The position numbers and the translations under genes are program-made. Of a stretch of DNA of 37,099 bases, positions 19,138 to 31,696 are shown piece after piece; within the stretch, counting starts at the first letter, position 1, and every line of letters begins with the position of its first letter. Source of the stretch: Rhodocyclales bacterium (lineage in GTDB: Bacteria > Pseudomonadota > Gammaproteobacteria > Burkholderiales > Rhodocyclaceae); contig JACPUD010000034.1 of NCBI GenBank assembly GCA_016192435.1, forward strand, positions 1-37,099, in the 5' to 3' direction. Under the pieces are notes generated by a model. That model was not told where the DNA came from, did not search any database, and saw only the letters and a list, made by a program, of their open reading frames with translations.

Positions 19138-20340
19138 ATGTACGCAGAAAAAGTTCTTTCCGGCATGCGCCCGACCGGGCGCCTCCACCTGGGCCACTAT
19201 CACGGCGTGCTTGCCAACTGGATCAAGCTCCAGCACGAGTACCCCTGCCTGTTCTTCGTCGCCGACTGGCACGCCCTGACCACGGCCTACGACGAACCGG
19301 GCACGATCACCGCCAACGCCAACGACATGGTCATCGACTGGCTGGCGGCGGGCGTCGACCCGTCGCAGGCGACGATTTTCATCCAGTCCAAGGTGCCGGA
19401 GCACGCCGAATTGCACCTGCTGCTGTCGATGATGACGCCCTTGAGCTGGCTGGAACGCGTGCCGACCTACAAGGACCAGCAGGAAAAGCTGACCCACAAG
19501 GATCTGACGACCTATGGCTTTCTCGGCTATCCGCTGCTGCAGGCGGCCGATATCCTGATTTACCGCGCCAACCAGGTTCCAGTGGGCGAGGACCAGGTGC
19601 CGCACGTCGAATTCACGCGCGAAATCGCGCGCCGCTTCAACCACCTGTATGGCCGCGAACCCGGCTTCGAGGACAAGGCGCGCGAGGCCGTGAAGAAGCT
19701 CGGCAGCAAGCGCGCCAAGCTCTACGACGAACTGCGCACGCGCTACCAGGAAAAGGGTGAAGGCGAGGCGCTGGAACAGGCCCACGAGTTGCTGAACGAG
19801 GCGCAGAGCCTCTCGCTGGGTGATCGCGAGCGTCTCTTCGGCTGGCTCGAAGGCACGCGCAAGATGATCCTGGTCGAGCCCGATGCGCTGCTGACCCATG
19901 CTTCGCGCATGCCCGGGCTGGACGGCCAGAAAATGTCCAAGTCCTACGGCAACACCATCATGCTGCGCGAGGATGCCGAAACGGTGGGCAAGAAGATCCG
20001 CACCATGCAGACCGATCCGGCGCGGGTGCGGCGCACCGATCCGGGCGATCCCGAGAAATGCCCGGTGTGGCAGTTCCATCTGATCTACTCCAGCGAAGAA
20101 GTTCGCGGCTGGGTCCAGACCGGCTGCCGTTCGGCCGGCATCGGCTGCATCGAATGCAAGCAGCCGGTGATCGACGGCGTGCTGCGCGAGCAGGAGCCGA
20201 TGCGCGAGCGGGCCAGGATGTACGAGGAGGATCCGCAACTGGTCAAGAACATCATCGCCGACGGCTGCGAAAAGGCGCGCAAGCTGGCGCAGGAAACCAT
20301 GCGCGACGTGCGCGAAGCGATCGGACTCGATTACTCGTGA
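19138..20340 (+). CDS. trpS: Tryptophanyl-tRNA synthetase
   Basis: A 400-residue class Ic synthetase that charges tRNA-Trp. The HIGH-type motif is HLGHY (17-21) in MRPTGRLHLGHYHGVL, and the KMSKS motif is exact at about 265-269 (GQKMSKSYGN). It belongs to the longer TrpRS form with an inserted helical segment (REAVKKLGSKRAKLYDELRTRYQEKGEGEA) and a Cys-rich stretch GCRSAGIGCIECKQPV. The ATG at 19138 follows the previous stop by one base; there is no ribosome site, so coupling with the upstream gene is likely. Its stop overlaps the scpA start in GTGA. Confidence 0.97.
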   Translation: MYAEKVLSGMRPTGRLHLGHYHGVLANWIKLQHEYPCLFFVADWHALTTAYDEPGTITANANDMVIDWLAAGVDPSQATIFIQSKVPEHAELHLLLSMMTPLSWLERVPTYKDQQEKLTHKDLTTYGFLGYPLLQAADILIYRANQVPVGEDQVPHVEFTREIARRFNHLYGREPGFEDKAREAVKKLGSKRAKLYDELRTRYQEKGEGEALEQAHELLNEAQSLSLGDRERLFGWLEGTRKMILVEPDALLTHASRMPGLDGQKMSKSYGNTIMLREDAETVGKKIRTMQTDPARVRRTDPGDPEKCPVWQFHLIYSSEEVRGWVQTGCRSAGIGCIECKQPVIDGVLREQEPMRERARMYEEDPQLVKNIIADGCEKARKLAQETMRDVREAIGLDYS

Positions 20341-21227
20341 TCGACAACGCGATACAGGGGCCGGCCGACGCTCCATTCGCCGCTCAGGTCGCCGCGCAGG
20401 TCGCCGTGTTGCCAGCGCCAACTCTTGCCGCGGGCGACACGCTCGAGCATCACCTGCCGAAAGTCTATGGCGAGGTCATGGCGGAAATGCCGCGCGACCT
20501 GTATATCCCGCCGGATGCGCTGGAGATCATCCTCGATTCCTTCGAGGGCCCGCTCGACTTGCTGCTCTACCTGATCCGCCGCGCCAACATCAGCGTGCTG
20601 GACATCCCGATGGCGCCGCTCACGGCGCAATACTTGGTCTATGTCGAGGCCATGCGCAAGGGCAACCTGGAACTCGCCGCCGAATATCTGCTGATGGCGG
20701 CCATGCTGATCGAGATCAAGTCGCGCATGCTGCTGCCGCGTCCGCCCAAGGCGGAGAACGGCGAGCCGGAAGATCCGCGCGCCGAGCTGGTGCGCCGCCT
20801 GATCGAATACGAGCGCATGAAGGCCTCGGCGGCACGACTGGACGAAATGCCGCAGGCCGGGCGCGACTACGAATGGATCACGGTATGGATCGCCGACAAG
20901 GTCGTCGAGCGCCAGCCCGAGGTCAGCCTGCATGACCTGCAGGTGGCCTGGCTGTCGCTGATGAAACAGGCGCGCGTGCATCAGCACCACAAGATCCATC
21001 GCGAGGAACTGTCGGTGCGCGAGCACATGAGCATCATCCTGCGCCGCCTGCAGGGCAGTGGCTACGTGGTGTTCGACCAGTTGTTCGACCTGACGCTGGG
21101 TGCGCAGGGGCTGGTGGTGAGCTTTCTGGCGATGCTGGAACTGGCGCGCGAATCGCTGATCGAGATTACCCAGAACGAGGCTATGGCGCCCATCTACGTG
21201 AAGCTGCCCGATGCTGCCGTTATATAA
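20337..21227 (+). CDS. scpA: Segregation and condensation protein A
   Basis: A 296-residue kleisin that bridges the Smc heads in the bacterial condensin, acting on the nucleoid. The core signature [40 protein letters not shown] lies at about 65-105 (pieces given), followed by [26 protein letters not shown] and the C-terminal winged helix ([17 protein letters not shown]). The start is the GTG at 20337, overlapping the trpS stop as GTGA. About 60 residues of Ala-rich sequence precede the conserved domain, so a start further in is possible but no candidate has a better site. It overlaps scpB by 17 bases. Confidence 0.93.
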   Translation: MIDNAIQGPADAPFAAQVAAQVAVLPAPTLAAGDTLEHHLPKVYGEVMAEMPRDLYIPPDALEIILDSFEGPLDLLLYLIRRANISVLDIPMAPLTAQYLVYVEAMRKGNLELAAEYLLMAAMLIEIKSRMLLPRPPKAENGEPEDPRAELVRRLIEYERMKASAARLDEMPQAGRDYEWITVWIADKVVERQPEVSLHDLQVAWLSLMKQARVHQHHKIHREELSVREHMSIILRRLQGSGYVVFDQLFDLTLGAQGLVVSFLAMLELARESLIEITQNEAMAPIYVKLPDAAVI

Positions 21228-21933
21228 ACCCGAAGACTACAAGCGCGTGCTGGAAACCGCGCTGCTGGTGGCCAGCGAGCCGCTGCCCCTGTCGGAGCTG
21301 AAAAAGCTGTTCGACGAGGAGTTCGACGACGACACCTGGCGTACACTGCTGGATGATCTGCGTCGCGACTGGGCGAATCGCGGCGCCGAGCTGGTGCAAC
21401 TGGCATCCGGCTGGCGCTTCCAGACCCGCCCCGAGTATCAGTCCTACATCGATCGGCTGAAGAACGACAAGCCGCCCAAGTATTCGCGGGCGGTGATGGA
21501 AACGCTGGCGATCATCGCCTACCGCCAGCCGGTGACGCGCGGCGACATCGAAGATGTCCGCGGCGTGGCAGTATCGCCGAACATATTGAAGGTGCTGGAA
21601 GGACGTGGCTGGATCGATGCCGTGGGGCATCGCGATGCGCCGGGGCGCCCGGCGCTGTATGCAACGACAAGAAAGTTTCTCGATGACCTCGGCCTGCGCA
21701 GTCTCACCGAACTGCCGCCATTGACTGAAATTGAAAGGGTGATCGATCTTGGACAAACCGCAATCGCCGAAGCCTCCCCGATCCAGGCAGCGGGCACCGA
21801 ACAGCCGGACCTCGGCCACCCAGGACCAGGGCAAGCAACAGAACGGCAGCCCGACCAACCCGCCGACGGGCAACTCCTCCTCTCCGAGCGGGAACCGGAA
21901 GGCTTCGCCGAACCGCCCATCGCGCAAGGCTAG
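21211..21933 (+). CDS. scpB: Segregation and condensation protein B
   Basis: A 240-residue winged-helix partner of ScpA in the Smc complex. It shows [25 protein letters not shown] at the start, the central [26 protein letters not shown] (a hallmark of ScpB), and [40 protein letters not shown]. After about residue 178 the sequence turns into a low-complexity tail rich in Gln, Pro and Gly. This tail is encoded over the 185 bases shared with the start of rluB in another frame. The ATG at 21211 lies within the end of scpA. Confidence 0.95.
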   Translation: MLPLYKPEDYKRVLETALLVASEPLPLSELKKLFDEEFDDDTWRTLLDDLRRDWANRGAELVQLASGWRFQTRPEYQSYIDRLKNDKPPKYSRAVMETLAIIAYRQPVTRGDIEDVRGVAVSPNILKVLEGRGWIDAVGHRDAPGRPALYATTRKFLDDLGLRSLTELPPLTEIERVIDLGQTAIAEASPIQAAGTEQPDLGHPGPGQATERQPDQPADGQLLLSEREPEGFAEPPIAQG

Positions 21934-22885
21934 TCCCTTCCGGCCGCCGCAAGGTTCGCCGCGGCTTCAGGCCGAGGCCGCGCCGCGCATTCGCGGCGGT
22001 TCATCCTTGCCGGCCCACGCCAGGCGGCGCAACGACCCCGTCTTCATTGATCCGCCCAAGCTGCACAAGGCTTTGGCCGATGCCGGCTTCGGTTCGCGGC
22101 GCGAACTCGAACAATGGATCGTCGCCGGCCGTGTCAGCGTCAATGGCCTGCCGGCGCATGTGGGCCAGCGCGTCGGCCCCGAGGACAAGATTCGCGTCAA
22201 TGGCAAGCTTGCGCAGCTCAAGTTCCAGTTGCGGCTGCCGCGCGTGCTGGTCTATCACAAGCCCGAGGGCGAGATTGTGTCCAGGGACGATCCGGACGGT
22301 CGCCCCAGCGTGTTTGCCAAGCTGCCGCGGCTCAAGAGCGGGCGCTGGATATCCATCGGCCGCCTGGATTTCAATTCCTGCGGGCTGCTGTTGTTCACCA
22401 ACGACGGCAATCTGGCCAATCGCATGATGCATCCGCGCTATGAAATCGAACGCGAATACGCGGTGCGTGTGCTGGGCGAGGCGACCCCCGAAATGCTCGA
22501 ACGCTTGCGCAGCGGCATTCAACTGGAGGACGGCCTGGCCAGTTTCAGCCTGATCGCCGAAGGTGGCGGCGAAGGCGCCAATCGCTGGTATCGCGTGGTT
22601 CTCTCCGAGGGGCGCAACCGCGAAGTGCGGCGCATGTTCGAGGCGGTAGGGCTGGTGGTCAGCCGCTTGATGCGCGTCCGTTACGGTCCGGTGCATCTTT
22701 CGCCGCGGCTCAAGCGCGGCCAGTGCCGCGATCTGGAGCCGGGCGAGGTCCAGGAACTGCTGAAATTGCTGCCGGCCGAGCACAAGACCACGGCACCGGG
22801 CGGATTCGCCGGGGACATCGACGGCGACGGTGCGTTCGACGGTGATGACCCCGATGGCGATCGAATTGATTTGGCAGAGAAATGA
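21749..22885 (+). CDS. rluB: 23S rRNA pseudouridine synthase, RluB type
   Basis: A 378-residue pseudouridine synthase of the RsuA/RluB group; RluB makes the pseudouridine at position 2605 of 23S rRNA in E. coli. The first 100 residues are a Pro/Ser/Arg/Lys-rich disordered extension. The S4 RNA-binding domain follows ([20 protein letters not shown]), then the catalytic Asp207 in [13 protein letters not shown], and the [13 protein letters not shown] segment. The C-terminus is acidic ([19 protein letters not shown]). The most upstream possible start is TTG 21749, with AAAGGGTG nearby; no in-frame ATG occurs before the S4 domain. A TTG at about 22008 is a shorter option. With the long start the gene overlaps scpB by 185 bases. 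Confidence 0.88.
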   Translation: MDKPQSPKPPRSRQRAPNSRTSATQDQGKQQNGSPTNPPTGNSSSPSGNRKASPNRPSRKASPFRPPQGSPRLQAEAAPRIRGGSSLPAHARRRNDPVFIDPPKLHKALADAGFGSRRELEQWIVAGRVSVNGLPAHVGQRVGPEDKIRVNGKLAQLKFQLRLPRVLVYHKPEGEIVSRDDPDGRPSVFAKLPRLKSGRWISIGRLDFNSCGLLLFTNDGNLANRMMHPRYEIEREYAVRVLGEATPEMLERLRSGIQLEDGLASFSLIAEGGGEGANRWYRVVLSEGRNREVRRMFEAVGLVVSRLMRVRYGPVHLSPRLKRGQCRDLEPGEVQELLKLLPAEHKTTAPGGFAGDIDGDGAFDGDDPDGDRIDLAEK

Positions 22886-22900
22886 GGCCTCTGCTATAAT
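22871..22900 (+). promoter_or_regulatory. Strong promoter of the rimP-nusA-infB operon
   Basis: TTGGCA (22871-22876), 18 bases, then a perfect TATAAT (22895-22900) preceded by TGC, an extended -10. The -35 box lies inside the end of rluB. Transcription would start near 22907, leaving a 100-base leader before rimP. Confidence 0.75.
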
Positions 22901-22942
22901 CTTTAGCCTTTGGTTGGCACCGTTCTCGGGAGAGAGAGAAGG

Positions 22943-22964
22943 AATGGGCTTTTTGGCCCATTTT
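22943..22964 (+). terminator. Terminator-like hairpin in the rimP leader (possible attenuator)
   Basis: AATGGGC (22943-22949), loop TTTTTG, GCCCATT (22956-22962) followed by TTCTATTT. It lies about 36 bases after the predicted transcription start and 43 bases before the rimP ATG. Just upstream TTCTC and GAGAA could pair as a second hairpin. The T run is short, so termination would be partial. Confidence 0.5.
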
Positions 22965-23006
22965 CTATTTGTGCGCTGTATTCGTGTGGCGAGTGTGTGG
23001 GTTTGT

Positions 23007-23468
23007 ATGCAACTGCTTGATTTGATTGAGACGACTGTGACGGGTTTGGGCTACGAACTGGTTGAATTCGAAACCAGTCCGCGGGCTCGGCTGCTGCGCG
23101 TCTTTATCGACAGGCCGGAGGGTGCCGCGGCAGACAAGAGCGGTATCACCGTCGAGGACTGCTCCATCGTGAGCAACCAGCTCAGCCGCGTCTTCATGGT
23201 CGAGAACGTCGACTATGACCGCCTCGAAGTTTCCTCTCCCGGACTCGATCGTCCGCTGGTCAAGCCGGCGGACTACCGCCGTTTCGCCGGGCACGAAGTG
23301 CAGATCAAGCTGCGTGTTCCGCTGGGCAATCAGCGCAATTTCAGCGGTGCACTTGAAGGATTGCAGGAAGAGGGTGGAGTGGAGATGGTCTGCCTGCGGG
23401 TGAATGAAACACAGCATCGGTTTGCGCTCGAAAATATCGATCGGGCGCGCCTGGTGCCGAAGTTCTGA
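23007..23468 (+). CDS. rimP: Ribosome maturation factor RimP
   Basis: A 153-residue factor needed for 30S subunit maturation. The N-terminal domain begins MQLLDLIETTVTGLGYELVEFE; RLLRVFIDRPEG, GITVEDCSIVSNQLSRVF and DYDRLEVSSPGLDRPLVKPADYRRF are family signatures, and the C-terminal SH3-like domain ends FALENIDRARLVPKF. The ATG at 23007 is chosen by match to the family; the frame runs open further upstream through the leader hairpin, which argues against an earlier start. The ribosome site is weak. It is the first gene of the rimP-nusA-infB-rbfA-truB operon. Confidence 0.95.
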   Translation: MQLLDLIETTVTGLGYELVEFETSPRARLLRVFIDRPEGAAADKSGITVEDCSIVSNQLSRVFMVENVDYDRLEVSSPGLDRPLVKPADYRRFAGHEVQIKLRVPLGNQRNFSGALEGLQEEGGVEMVCLRVNETQHRFALENIDRARLVPKF

Positions 23469-23487
23469 TTAATGCTGGAGGACTCAC

Positions 23488-24969
23488 ATGAGCCGTGAAT
23501 TGCTGCTGTTGGTCGATGCCCTGGCCCGCGAAAAGAATGTTCCGCGGGACATCGTCTTTGGCGCCCTTGAAATGGCGTTGGCGTCCGCGACGAAGAAGCG
23601 TACCAACGACGAAGCCGATGTGCGCGTCGATATAGATCGCGAAACCGGTGAATACGAGTCCTTCCGCCGCTGGTTGGTGGTGCCTGACGACATGGTCGAG
23701 AATCCCGAACTGCAGATTGGCCTGACGGCCGCGCAAAAGCAGATTCCGGACATCGTGCTCGAAGACTTCATCGAGGAAGGGCTTGAGCCCATCGATTTCG
23801 GCCGCATCGGTGCCCAGGCCGCGAAGCAGGTTATCCTGCAGAAGATCCGCGACGCCGAGCGCGAGCAGTTGCTCAATGACTTCCTCGATCGCAAGGAGTT
23901 CCTTGTCAGCGGCACCGTCAAGCGCATGGAGCGCGGCAGCGCGATCATCGAGGCCGGGCGCATCGAGGCCTTGTTGCCGCGCGACCAGATGATTCCCAAG
24001 GAAAACCTGCGTCCCGGCGACCGCGTGCGTGCCTGGCTGATGAAAATCGATCGCCAGGCGCGGGGCCCGCAACTGATCCTGTCGCGTACCGCTCCCGAGT
24101 TCATCATGAAGCTGTTCGAACTTGAGGTTCCCGAGATTGAGGACGGCCTGCTCGAAATCAAGGCCGCTGCCCGCGATGCCGGCATGCGCGCCAAGATTGC
24201 CGTCAAGTCCAACGATCCGCGCGTCGATCCGATCGGCACTTGCGTCGGCATGCGCGGGTCGCGTGTTACGGCGGTGACCAATGAGCTGTCCGGTGAACGC
24301 GTCGATATCATCCTCTGGTCGGCCGATCCGGCGCAGTTCGTGATCGGCGCGCTGGCGCCGGCCGAGGTGCAGAGCATCGTGGTCGACGAAGAAAAGCATG
24401 CGATGGATGTCGTGGTCGATGAGGACAACCTGGCGATTGCCATCGGGCGCGGCGGACAGAATGTGCGCCTGGCGTCGGAGCTGACCGGCTGGACCATCAA
24501 TCTGATGACCATCGAGGAGTCGCAGAAGCGGTCCGAAACCGAACACAGCTCGATCCGCGCCCTGTTCGTCGAAAAGCTGGACGTCGACGAGGAGGTGGCC
24601 AACATCCTGATCGAGGAAGGTTTCTCGACACTCGAGGAAATCGCTTACGTTCCGCTGGCGGAAATGCTCGAAATCGACGCCTTTGATGAGGCCACGGTAA
24701 CCGAGCTGCGCGATCGTGCACGCAACGTGCTGCTGACCGAAGCCATTGTCGACGAAGAGCAGATGGAGAAGGTCGCCGACGACCTGCTGTCGCTCGATGG
24801 CATGGACAAGCCGCTGGCGGCGAAGCTGGCAAAGAACGGCGTTACCGACCGCGATGCATTGGCGGACCTGGCAACCGACGAGTTGATGGAAATGACCGGC
24901 ATCGATGCCGAGCGGGCGACGGCGCTGATTACTGTTGCGCGTGCCCACTGGTTTGCCGAAGAAGAATGA
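23488..24969 (+). CDS. nusA: Transcription termination/antitermination protein NusA
   Basis: A 493-residue RNA polymerase-binding elongation factor controlling pausing, termination and antitermination. The domains follow in order: N-terminal RNAP-binding domain (1 to about 130, starting [32 protein letters not shown]), S1 (about 135-200, [30 protein letters not shown]), KH1 and KH2 ([34 protein letters not shown]), and two acidic helix-hairpin-helix repeats after about 360, the C-terminal autoinhibitory region typical of proteobacterial NusA. The ATG at 23488 has GGAGGA seven bases upstream. The neighbours rimP and infB are as expected. Confidence 0.98.
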   Translation: MSRELLLLVDALAREKNVPRDIVFGALEMALASATKKRTNDEADVRVDIDRETGEYESFRRWLVVPDDMVENPELQIGLTAAQKQIPDIVLEDFIEEGLEPIDFGRIGAQAAKQVILQKIRDAEREQLLNDFLDRKEFLVSGTVKRMERGSAIIEAGRIEALLPRDQMIPKENLRPGDRVRAWLMKIDRQARGPQLILSRTAPEFIMKLFELEVPEIEDGLLEIKAAARDAGMRAKIAVKSNDPRVDPIGTCVGMRGSRVTAVTNELSGERVDIILWSADPAQFVIGALAPAEVQSIVVDEEKHAMDVVVDEDNLAIAIGRGGQNVRLASELTGWTINLMTIEESQKRSETEHSSIRALFVEKLDVDEEVANILIEEGFSTLEEIAYVPLAEMLEIDAFDEATVTELRDRARNVLLTEAIVDEEQMEKVADDLLSLDGMDKPLAAKLAKNGVTDRDALADLATDELMEMTGIDAERATALITVARAHWFAEEE

Positions 24970-24979
24970 GAGGTAGGGC

Positions 24980-27700
<2,721 letters not shown>

Positions 27701-27706
27701 TCCGCA

Positions 27707-28120
27707 ATGGTCACCCGACGCGGCTCAGGTCAAGGTGCAGGTCACGGTTATGCGCGCTCTGACCGCGTTGCCGAGCAGATCCGCCGCGAACTGGCGGATC
27801 TGCTGCGTTTCCATCTCAAGGATCTGCGCATCGCGCCCAAGCTGACGCTGGTCACGCTGACTGCGGTCGAGGTGACTGCCGATTATGCGCATGCCAAAGT
27901 GTTCTACACATCGTTGGCCGATCCAGCGGCCAATGAGATGATCGCCGAGGGCCTGCAGCACTCGGCCAGCTTCCTGCGCCGCGAGCTGGGTCGCCGGGTT
28001 CGCATTCATCATATTCCCGAACTGCATTTCATCTTCGATCCGTCGGTGCAGGAAGGCTCGCGTCTCTCGAAGCTAATCGACGAGGCGGTGGAGTCCGACA
28101 AGAAGCTGCACGACGATTGA
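27707..28120 (+). CDS. rbfA: 30S ribosome-binding factor A
   Basis: A 137-residue KH-like protein that binds the 30S precursor during 16S rRNA 5'-end maturation. It shows RSDRVAEQIRRELADLLRFHLKD, APKLTLVTLTAVEVTADYAHAKVFYTSL and VRIHHIPELHFIFDPSVQEGSRLSKLIDEAV, all standard RbfA segments. The first 15 residues (Gly- and Arg-rich) are extra but common in this group. The ATG at 27707 lies six bases after infB with a weak ribosome site. Its stop overlaps the truB start as TTGA. Confidence 0.95.
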   Translation: MVTRRGSGQGAGHGYARSDRVAEQIRRELADLLRFHLKDLRIAPKLTLVTLTAVEVTADYAHAKVFYTSLADPAANEMIAEGLQHSASFLRRELGRRVRIHHIPELHFIFDPSVQEGSRLSKLIDEAVESDKKLHDD

Positions 28121-29046
28121 GCGCGGTGCAAGCAAAGGCCGGCAAGGTTCCGCGCCGCAAGCTCGACGGAGTGCTGCTGCTGGACAAGGCGCTCGGCATT
28201 TCGTCCAATCACGCCCTGCAGGCGGCACGTCGCCTCTATCGTGCCGAAAAGGCCGGCCATACCGGAACGCTTGATCCCCTGGCGACCGGCCTTCTGCCCT
28301 TGTGTTTCGGCGAAGCGACCAAGTTTTCCGGCGAACTGCTCAATGCCGACAAGCGCTATGTGGCGACAGTGCAACTCGGGCTTACCACCGACACGGCGGA
28401 TGCCGAAGGCAGCGTGCTGCAATGTCGTCCGGTAACGAGCAGCCTTGCGGACGTGGAGGCAGCACTGGCGGCTTTTGTCGGCGAACTCGACCAGGTGCCG
28501 CCGATGTACTCGGCGCTGAAGCGCGATGGCAGACCGCTTTACGAGTATGCCCGGGCCGGAATCGAAGTCGAGCGTGCGGCGCGGCGCGTCAGCATCCATG
28601 AACTGCGGCTGCTTCCCGGGCAAACTGATTTGGCCAACGGCCGCTTCGACTTCGAAGTTCATTGCAGCAAGGGAACCTATGTGCGAACCCTGGCCGCCGA
28701 CATCGGTGAGCGCCTTGGCTGCGGCGCGCATCTGGCGGCCCTGCGCCGCACCGGGATCGGCGCGCTTGATGTGGCCCAGGCGTATTCACTCCCAATGCTC
28801 GAAGCGCTGTCAGCCGAGGCGCGCGACGCCCTGCTGTTGCCGCCCGATTCACTGCTGGCCAGTCTTGCCGAAGCCCGACTCGATGTGGCCGATGCGGCCC
28901 GATTGAGGCACGGCCAGGCGGTTCGCTGGTCGGGCGAGGAAGGTAGCCGCTTGCGTGTTTATGACGCCGAACGCGGCTTTATCGGAATCTGCCGCCAATC
29001 CGCCGACGGCTGGCTGCAACCGCAGCGGCTGGTCGCAGGTGTCTAG
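28117..29046 (+). CDS. truB: tRNA pseudouridine-55 synthase
   Basis: A 309-residue pseudouridine synthase acting on U55 in the T loop of tRNAs. The catalytic Asp (about residue 53) is in GHTGTLDPLATGLLPLCFGEATK; VPPMYSALKRDGRPLYEYAR and SKGTYVRTLAADIGERLGCGAHL are further TruB signatures. The C-terminal PUA-like part follows (RLRHGQAVRW and beyond). The start is a TTG overlapping the rbfA stop (TTGA, 28117-28120); GTG 28126 in the same frame is a reasonable alternative. It is the last gene before a new promoter for rpsO. Confidence 0.95.
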   Translation: MSAVQAKAGKVPRRKLDGVLLLDKALGISSNHALQAARRLYRAEKAGHTGTLDPLATGLLPLCFGEATKFSGELLNADKRYVATVQLGLTTDTADAEGSVLQCRPVTSSLADVEAALAAFVGELDQVPPMYSALKRDGRPLYEYARAGIEVERAARRVSIHELRLLPGQTDLANGRFDFEVHCSKGTYVRTLAADIGERLGCGAHLAALRRTGIGALDVAQAYSLPMLEALSAEARDALLLPPDSLLASLAEARLDVADAARLRHGQAVRWSGEEGSRLRVYDAERGFIGICRQSADGWLQPQRLVAGV

Positions 29047-29068
29047 GGAAGGAAATAGCGCTTAAAGC

Positions 29069-29098
29069 TTGATCAGAATACATTCGGAACGTTATAAT
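29069..29098 (+). promoter_or_regulatory. Promoter of rpsO
   Basis: TTGATC (29069-29074), 18 bases, perfect TATAAT (29093-29098). Transcription would begin near 29105, about 43 bases before rpsO, with AAGGAAA as its ribosome site. Confidence 0.7.
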
Positions 29099-29147
29099 TC
29101 GCGGTTCTCCAAGAGCCCAACATCACAGGATCAGCAAGGAAACCACA

Positions 29148-29417
29148 ATGGCAATTTCTACTACCGACAAAGCCAAGATCGTCACCGACTACCAGCGTGC
29201 CCAGGGTGACACCGGCTCTCCCGAAGTTCAGGTGGCGCTTCTCACGGCGCGCATCAATGACCTGACAGGTCATTTCAAGGCACACACCAAGGATCATCAT
29301 TCACGTCGCGGCCTGCTCATGATGGTCAGCCAGCGCCGCAAGTTGCTGGATTACCTCAAGCGCAAGAACGCAGACGGCTATCGTTCGCTGATCGAGCGTC
29401 TTGGTCTGCGCAAGTAA
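29148..29417 (+). CDS. rpsO: 30S ribosomal protein S15
   Basis: An 89-residue primary 16S rRNA-binding protein of the 30S platform. It contains [55 protein letters not shown] (pieces: [30 protein letters not shown]), the diagnostic S15 pattern, and ends [10 protein letters not shown]. The length is exactly that of the family. AAGGAAACCACA precedes the ATG. In E. coli S15 represses its own translation through a leader structure; I cannot identify an equivalent fold here by eye. Its gene stands before pnp with a terminator between them, as in many proteobacteria. Confidence 0.98.
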   Translation: MAISTTDKAKIVTDYQRAQGDTGSPEVQVALLTARINDLTGHFKAHTKDHHSRRGLLMMVSQRRKLLDYLKRKNADGYRSLIERLGLRK

Positions 29418-29497
29418 TTTTCTCGCCCAAGCGCCGGTCCGGGACATTGCCACGCGCGATGCACTGTGCGCCCTTACTGCGCAGGCTTGCTGATCAG

Positions 29498-29537
29498 GCC
29501 GGTGCAGCCGTGAAGGCTGTGCCGGCTTTTATTTTTT
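29498..29537 (+). terminator. rpsO-pnp intergenic terminator
   Basis: A 12-pair stem (GCCGGTGCAGCC at 29498-29509; GGCTGTGCCGGC at 29515-29526, with two G-U pairs) has a GTGAA loop and is followed by TTTTATTTTTT. It is a good intrinsic terminator placed 17 bases before the pnp start, so pnp is probably fed by partial read-through, as with the E. coli rpsO t1 terminator. Confidence 0.8.
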
Positions 29538-29553
29538 GCCGAAAGGAATTGTC

Positions 29554-31671
29554 GTGTTGAATCCAATCAAGAAGAGTTTTGCTTACGGTGAGCACACCGT
29601 AACCCTGGAAACCGCCGAAATCGCCCGCCAGGCTGGCGGCGCGGTCATGGTTACCATGAATGACACTGTTGTTTTGGCAACGGTGGTCGGCGCCCGCAAC
29701 GCCAAGCCCGGACAGGATTTCTTCCCCCTGACCGTCGATTACCAGGAGCGTACCTACGCCGCCGGCCGCATTCCCGGAGGTTTCTTCAAGCGCGAGGGGC
29801 GTCCGTCGGAAAAGGAAATCCTGACCTGCCGCCTCATCGATCGCCCCTTGCGTCCGCTGTTTCCCGACGCGTTCTACAACGAAGTGCAGGTCGTGTGTAC
29901 CGTGATGTCATGCAACCCCGAGATCGATCCGGATATTCCGGCAATGCTCGGCGCGTCGGCCGCCATGGCGATTTCCGGCATCCCGTTCAGTGGCCCGATC
30001 GGTGCCGCTCGGGTTGGTTACATCGATGGCAAATACGTTCTCTGCCCGACCAAGACGCAGTTGGAAAGCACGCAGTTGGATCTGGTGGTCGCCGGCACCG
30101 AAGCCGCCGTGCTGATGGTCGAATCCGAGGCCAAGCAGCTTTCCGAAGAGATCATGCTGGGCGCCGTGGTGTTTGGTCACGAGCAGATGCAGGCTGCGAT
30201 CAAGGCCATCAACGAACTGGTGGAAGTCGCCGGCAAGCCGGAATGGGATTGGCAGCCGCCGGCAAAGGATGAGCCGCTGATTGCACGCGTCGCCGAGCTG
30301 GCTGAAGCCCAATTGCGCGAGGCCTATCGCATCACCAGCAAGCAGGATCGCACGCAGAAAACTCGCGAAATCACCAAGCAGACCATTGCCGCCCTGACCG
30401 AAGGGGTAGATAACCCGCCCGACTCGAACCTGATCGGCAACACCGTGTTCGATCTGGAGGCAAAAATCGTCCGCAGCCAGATTCTCAACGGCGAGCCGCG
30501 CATCGACGGCCGCGATACGCGTACCGTACGCCCGATCGTGATCCGCAACGGCGTGCTGCCCCGCACCCACGGTTCGGCGCTGTTCACCCGCGGCGAGACG
30601 CAAGCGCTGGTTATCGCCACGCTGGGCACCGGCCGCGACGAGCAGATCATCGACGCACTGCAGGGCGAGTATCGCGATCGCTTCATGCTCCACTACAACA
30701 TGCCCCCCTATGCCACCGGTGAAACCGGCCGCGTCGGTACGCCGAAGCGCCGCGAAATCGGTCACGGCCGTCTGGCCAAGCGCGCGCTACTCGCCGTGCT
30801 GCCGTCACCGGATGAATTTGGTTATTCGATGCGCGTCGTTTCGGAAATCACCGAGTCCAACGGATCGTCGTCGATGGCTTCGGTTTGCGGTGGTTCGCTG
30901 GCCCTGATGGATGCCGGCGTGCCGCTCAAGGCGCATGTCGCAGGCATTGCCATGGGTTTGATCAAGGATGGCCCGCGCTTTGCCGTGCTGACCGACATTC
31001 TCGGCGACGAGGATCACCTCGGCGACATGGATTTCAAGGTGGCGGGCACGCAAGACGGCATCACTGCGCTGCAGATGGACATCAAGATCCAGGGCATCAC
31101 CAAGGAAATCATGCAGGTCGCCCTGGCCCAGGCCAAGGAAGCGCGTTTGCTGATTCTGGAAAAGATGCAGGGCTCGATGTCCGGCCATCGCGAGGAGGTT
31201 TCCACCTTCGCGCCGCGCATGATTCATCTCAAGATCAACCCGGAAAAGATTCGTGACGTCATCGGCAAGGGTGGTGCCGTAATTCGCGCGCTGACGGAAG
31301 AAACCGGTTGCGTGATCGATATCGAGGACGACGGCTCGATCACCATCTCGTCGGTCAATGCCGACGCAGCTCAGGTGGCCAAGAAGCGTATCGAGGACAT
31401 TACCGCCGAGGTCGAAGTCGGACGCATCTACGAAGGCACCGTGCTGCGCCTGCTCGATTTCGGCGCGATCGTCAGCCTGTTGCCGGGCAAGGATGGCCTG
31501 CTGCATATTTCGCAGATTGCCAGCGAGCGGGTGAATGCCGTCGCCGACTACCTCAAGGAAGGCCAGGTGGTTAAGGTCAAGGTCATTGAGACCGACGACA
31601 AGGGTCGCGTGCGACTTTCGATGAAGGCCATCGCTGCCGAAGCAGCGGCGCCTGCAGCCAGCGCCGAGTAA
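29554..31671 (+). CDS. pnp: Polyribonucleotide nucleotidyltransferase (PNPase)
   Basis: A 705-residue 3'-5' phosphorolytic exoribonuclease of the RNA degradosome. Two RNase PH-type domains are seen: the first with [20 protein letters not shown] and [22 protein letters not shown], the second with [20 protein letters not shown] and [20 protein letters not shown]. Next come the KH domain ([20 protein letters not shown]) and the S1 domain ([31 protein letters not shown]). The start is GTG 29554, six bases after AAAGGA; an in-frame TTG at 29536 would lie inside the terminator tail and is rejected, and TTG 29557 is an alternative. A strong two-way terminator follows. Confidence 0.97.
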   Translation: MLNPIKKSFAYGEHTVTLETAEIARQAGGAVMVTMNDTVVLATVVGARNAKPGQDFFPLTVDYQERTYAAGRIPGGFFKREGRPSEKEILTCRLIDRPLRPLFPDAFYNEVQVVCTVMSCNPEIDPDIPAMLGASAAMAISGIPFSGPIGAARVGYIDGKYVLCPTKTQLESTQLDLVVAGTEAAVLMVESEAKQLSEEIMLGAVVFGHEQMQAAIKAINELVEVAGKPEWDWQPPAKDEPLIARVAELAEAQLREAYRITSKQDRTQKTREITKQTIAALTEGVDNPPDSNLIGNTVFDLEAKIVRSQILNGEPRIDGRDTRTVRPIVIRNGVLPRTHGSALFTRGETQALVIATLGTGRDEQIIDALQGEYRDRFMLHYNMPPYATGETGRVGTPKRREIGHGRLAKRALLAVLPSPDEFGYSMRVVSEITESNGSSSMASVCGGSLALMDAGVPLKAHVAGIAMGLIKDGPRFAVLTDILGDEDHLGDMDFKVAGTQDGITALQMDIKIQGITKEIMQVALAQAKEARLLILEKMQGSMSGHREEVSTFAPRMIHLKINPEKIRDVIGKGGAVIRALTEETGCVIDIEDDGSITISSVNADAAQVAKKRIEDITAEVEVGRIYEGTVLRLLDFGAIVSLLPGKDGLLHISQIASERVNAVADYLKEGQVVKVKVIETDDKGRVRLSMKAIAAEAAAPAASAE

Positions 31672-31696
31672 GCCCCGAGCCTACCACCTTGCAGGG

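Noticed and set aside
22830..23006. An upstream extension of RimP
   Set aside because: The frame passes through the promoter and leader hairpin, and the family begins at about residue MQLLDLIE.
29536..29553. An upstream TTG start for pnp
   Set aside because: It lies in the T tail of the rpsO terminator and before the AAAGGA ribosome site that serves GTG 29554.
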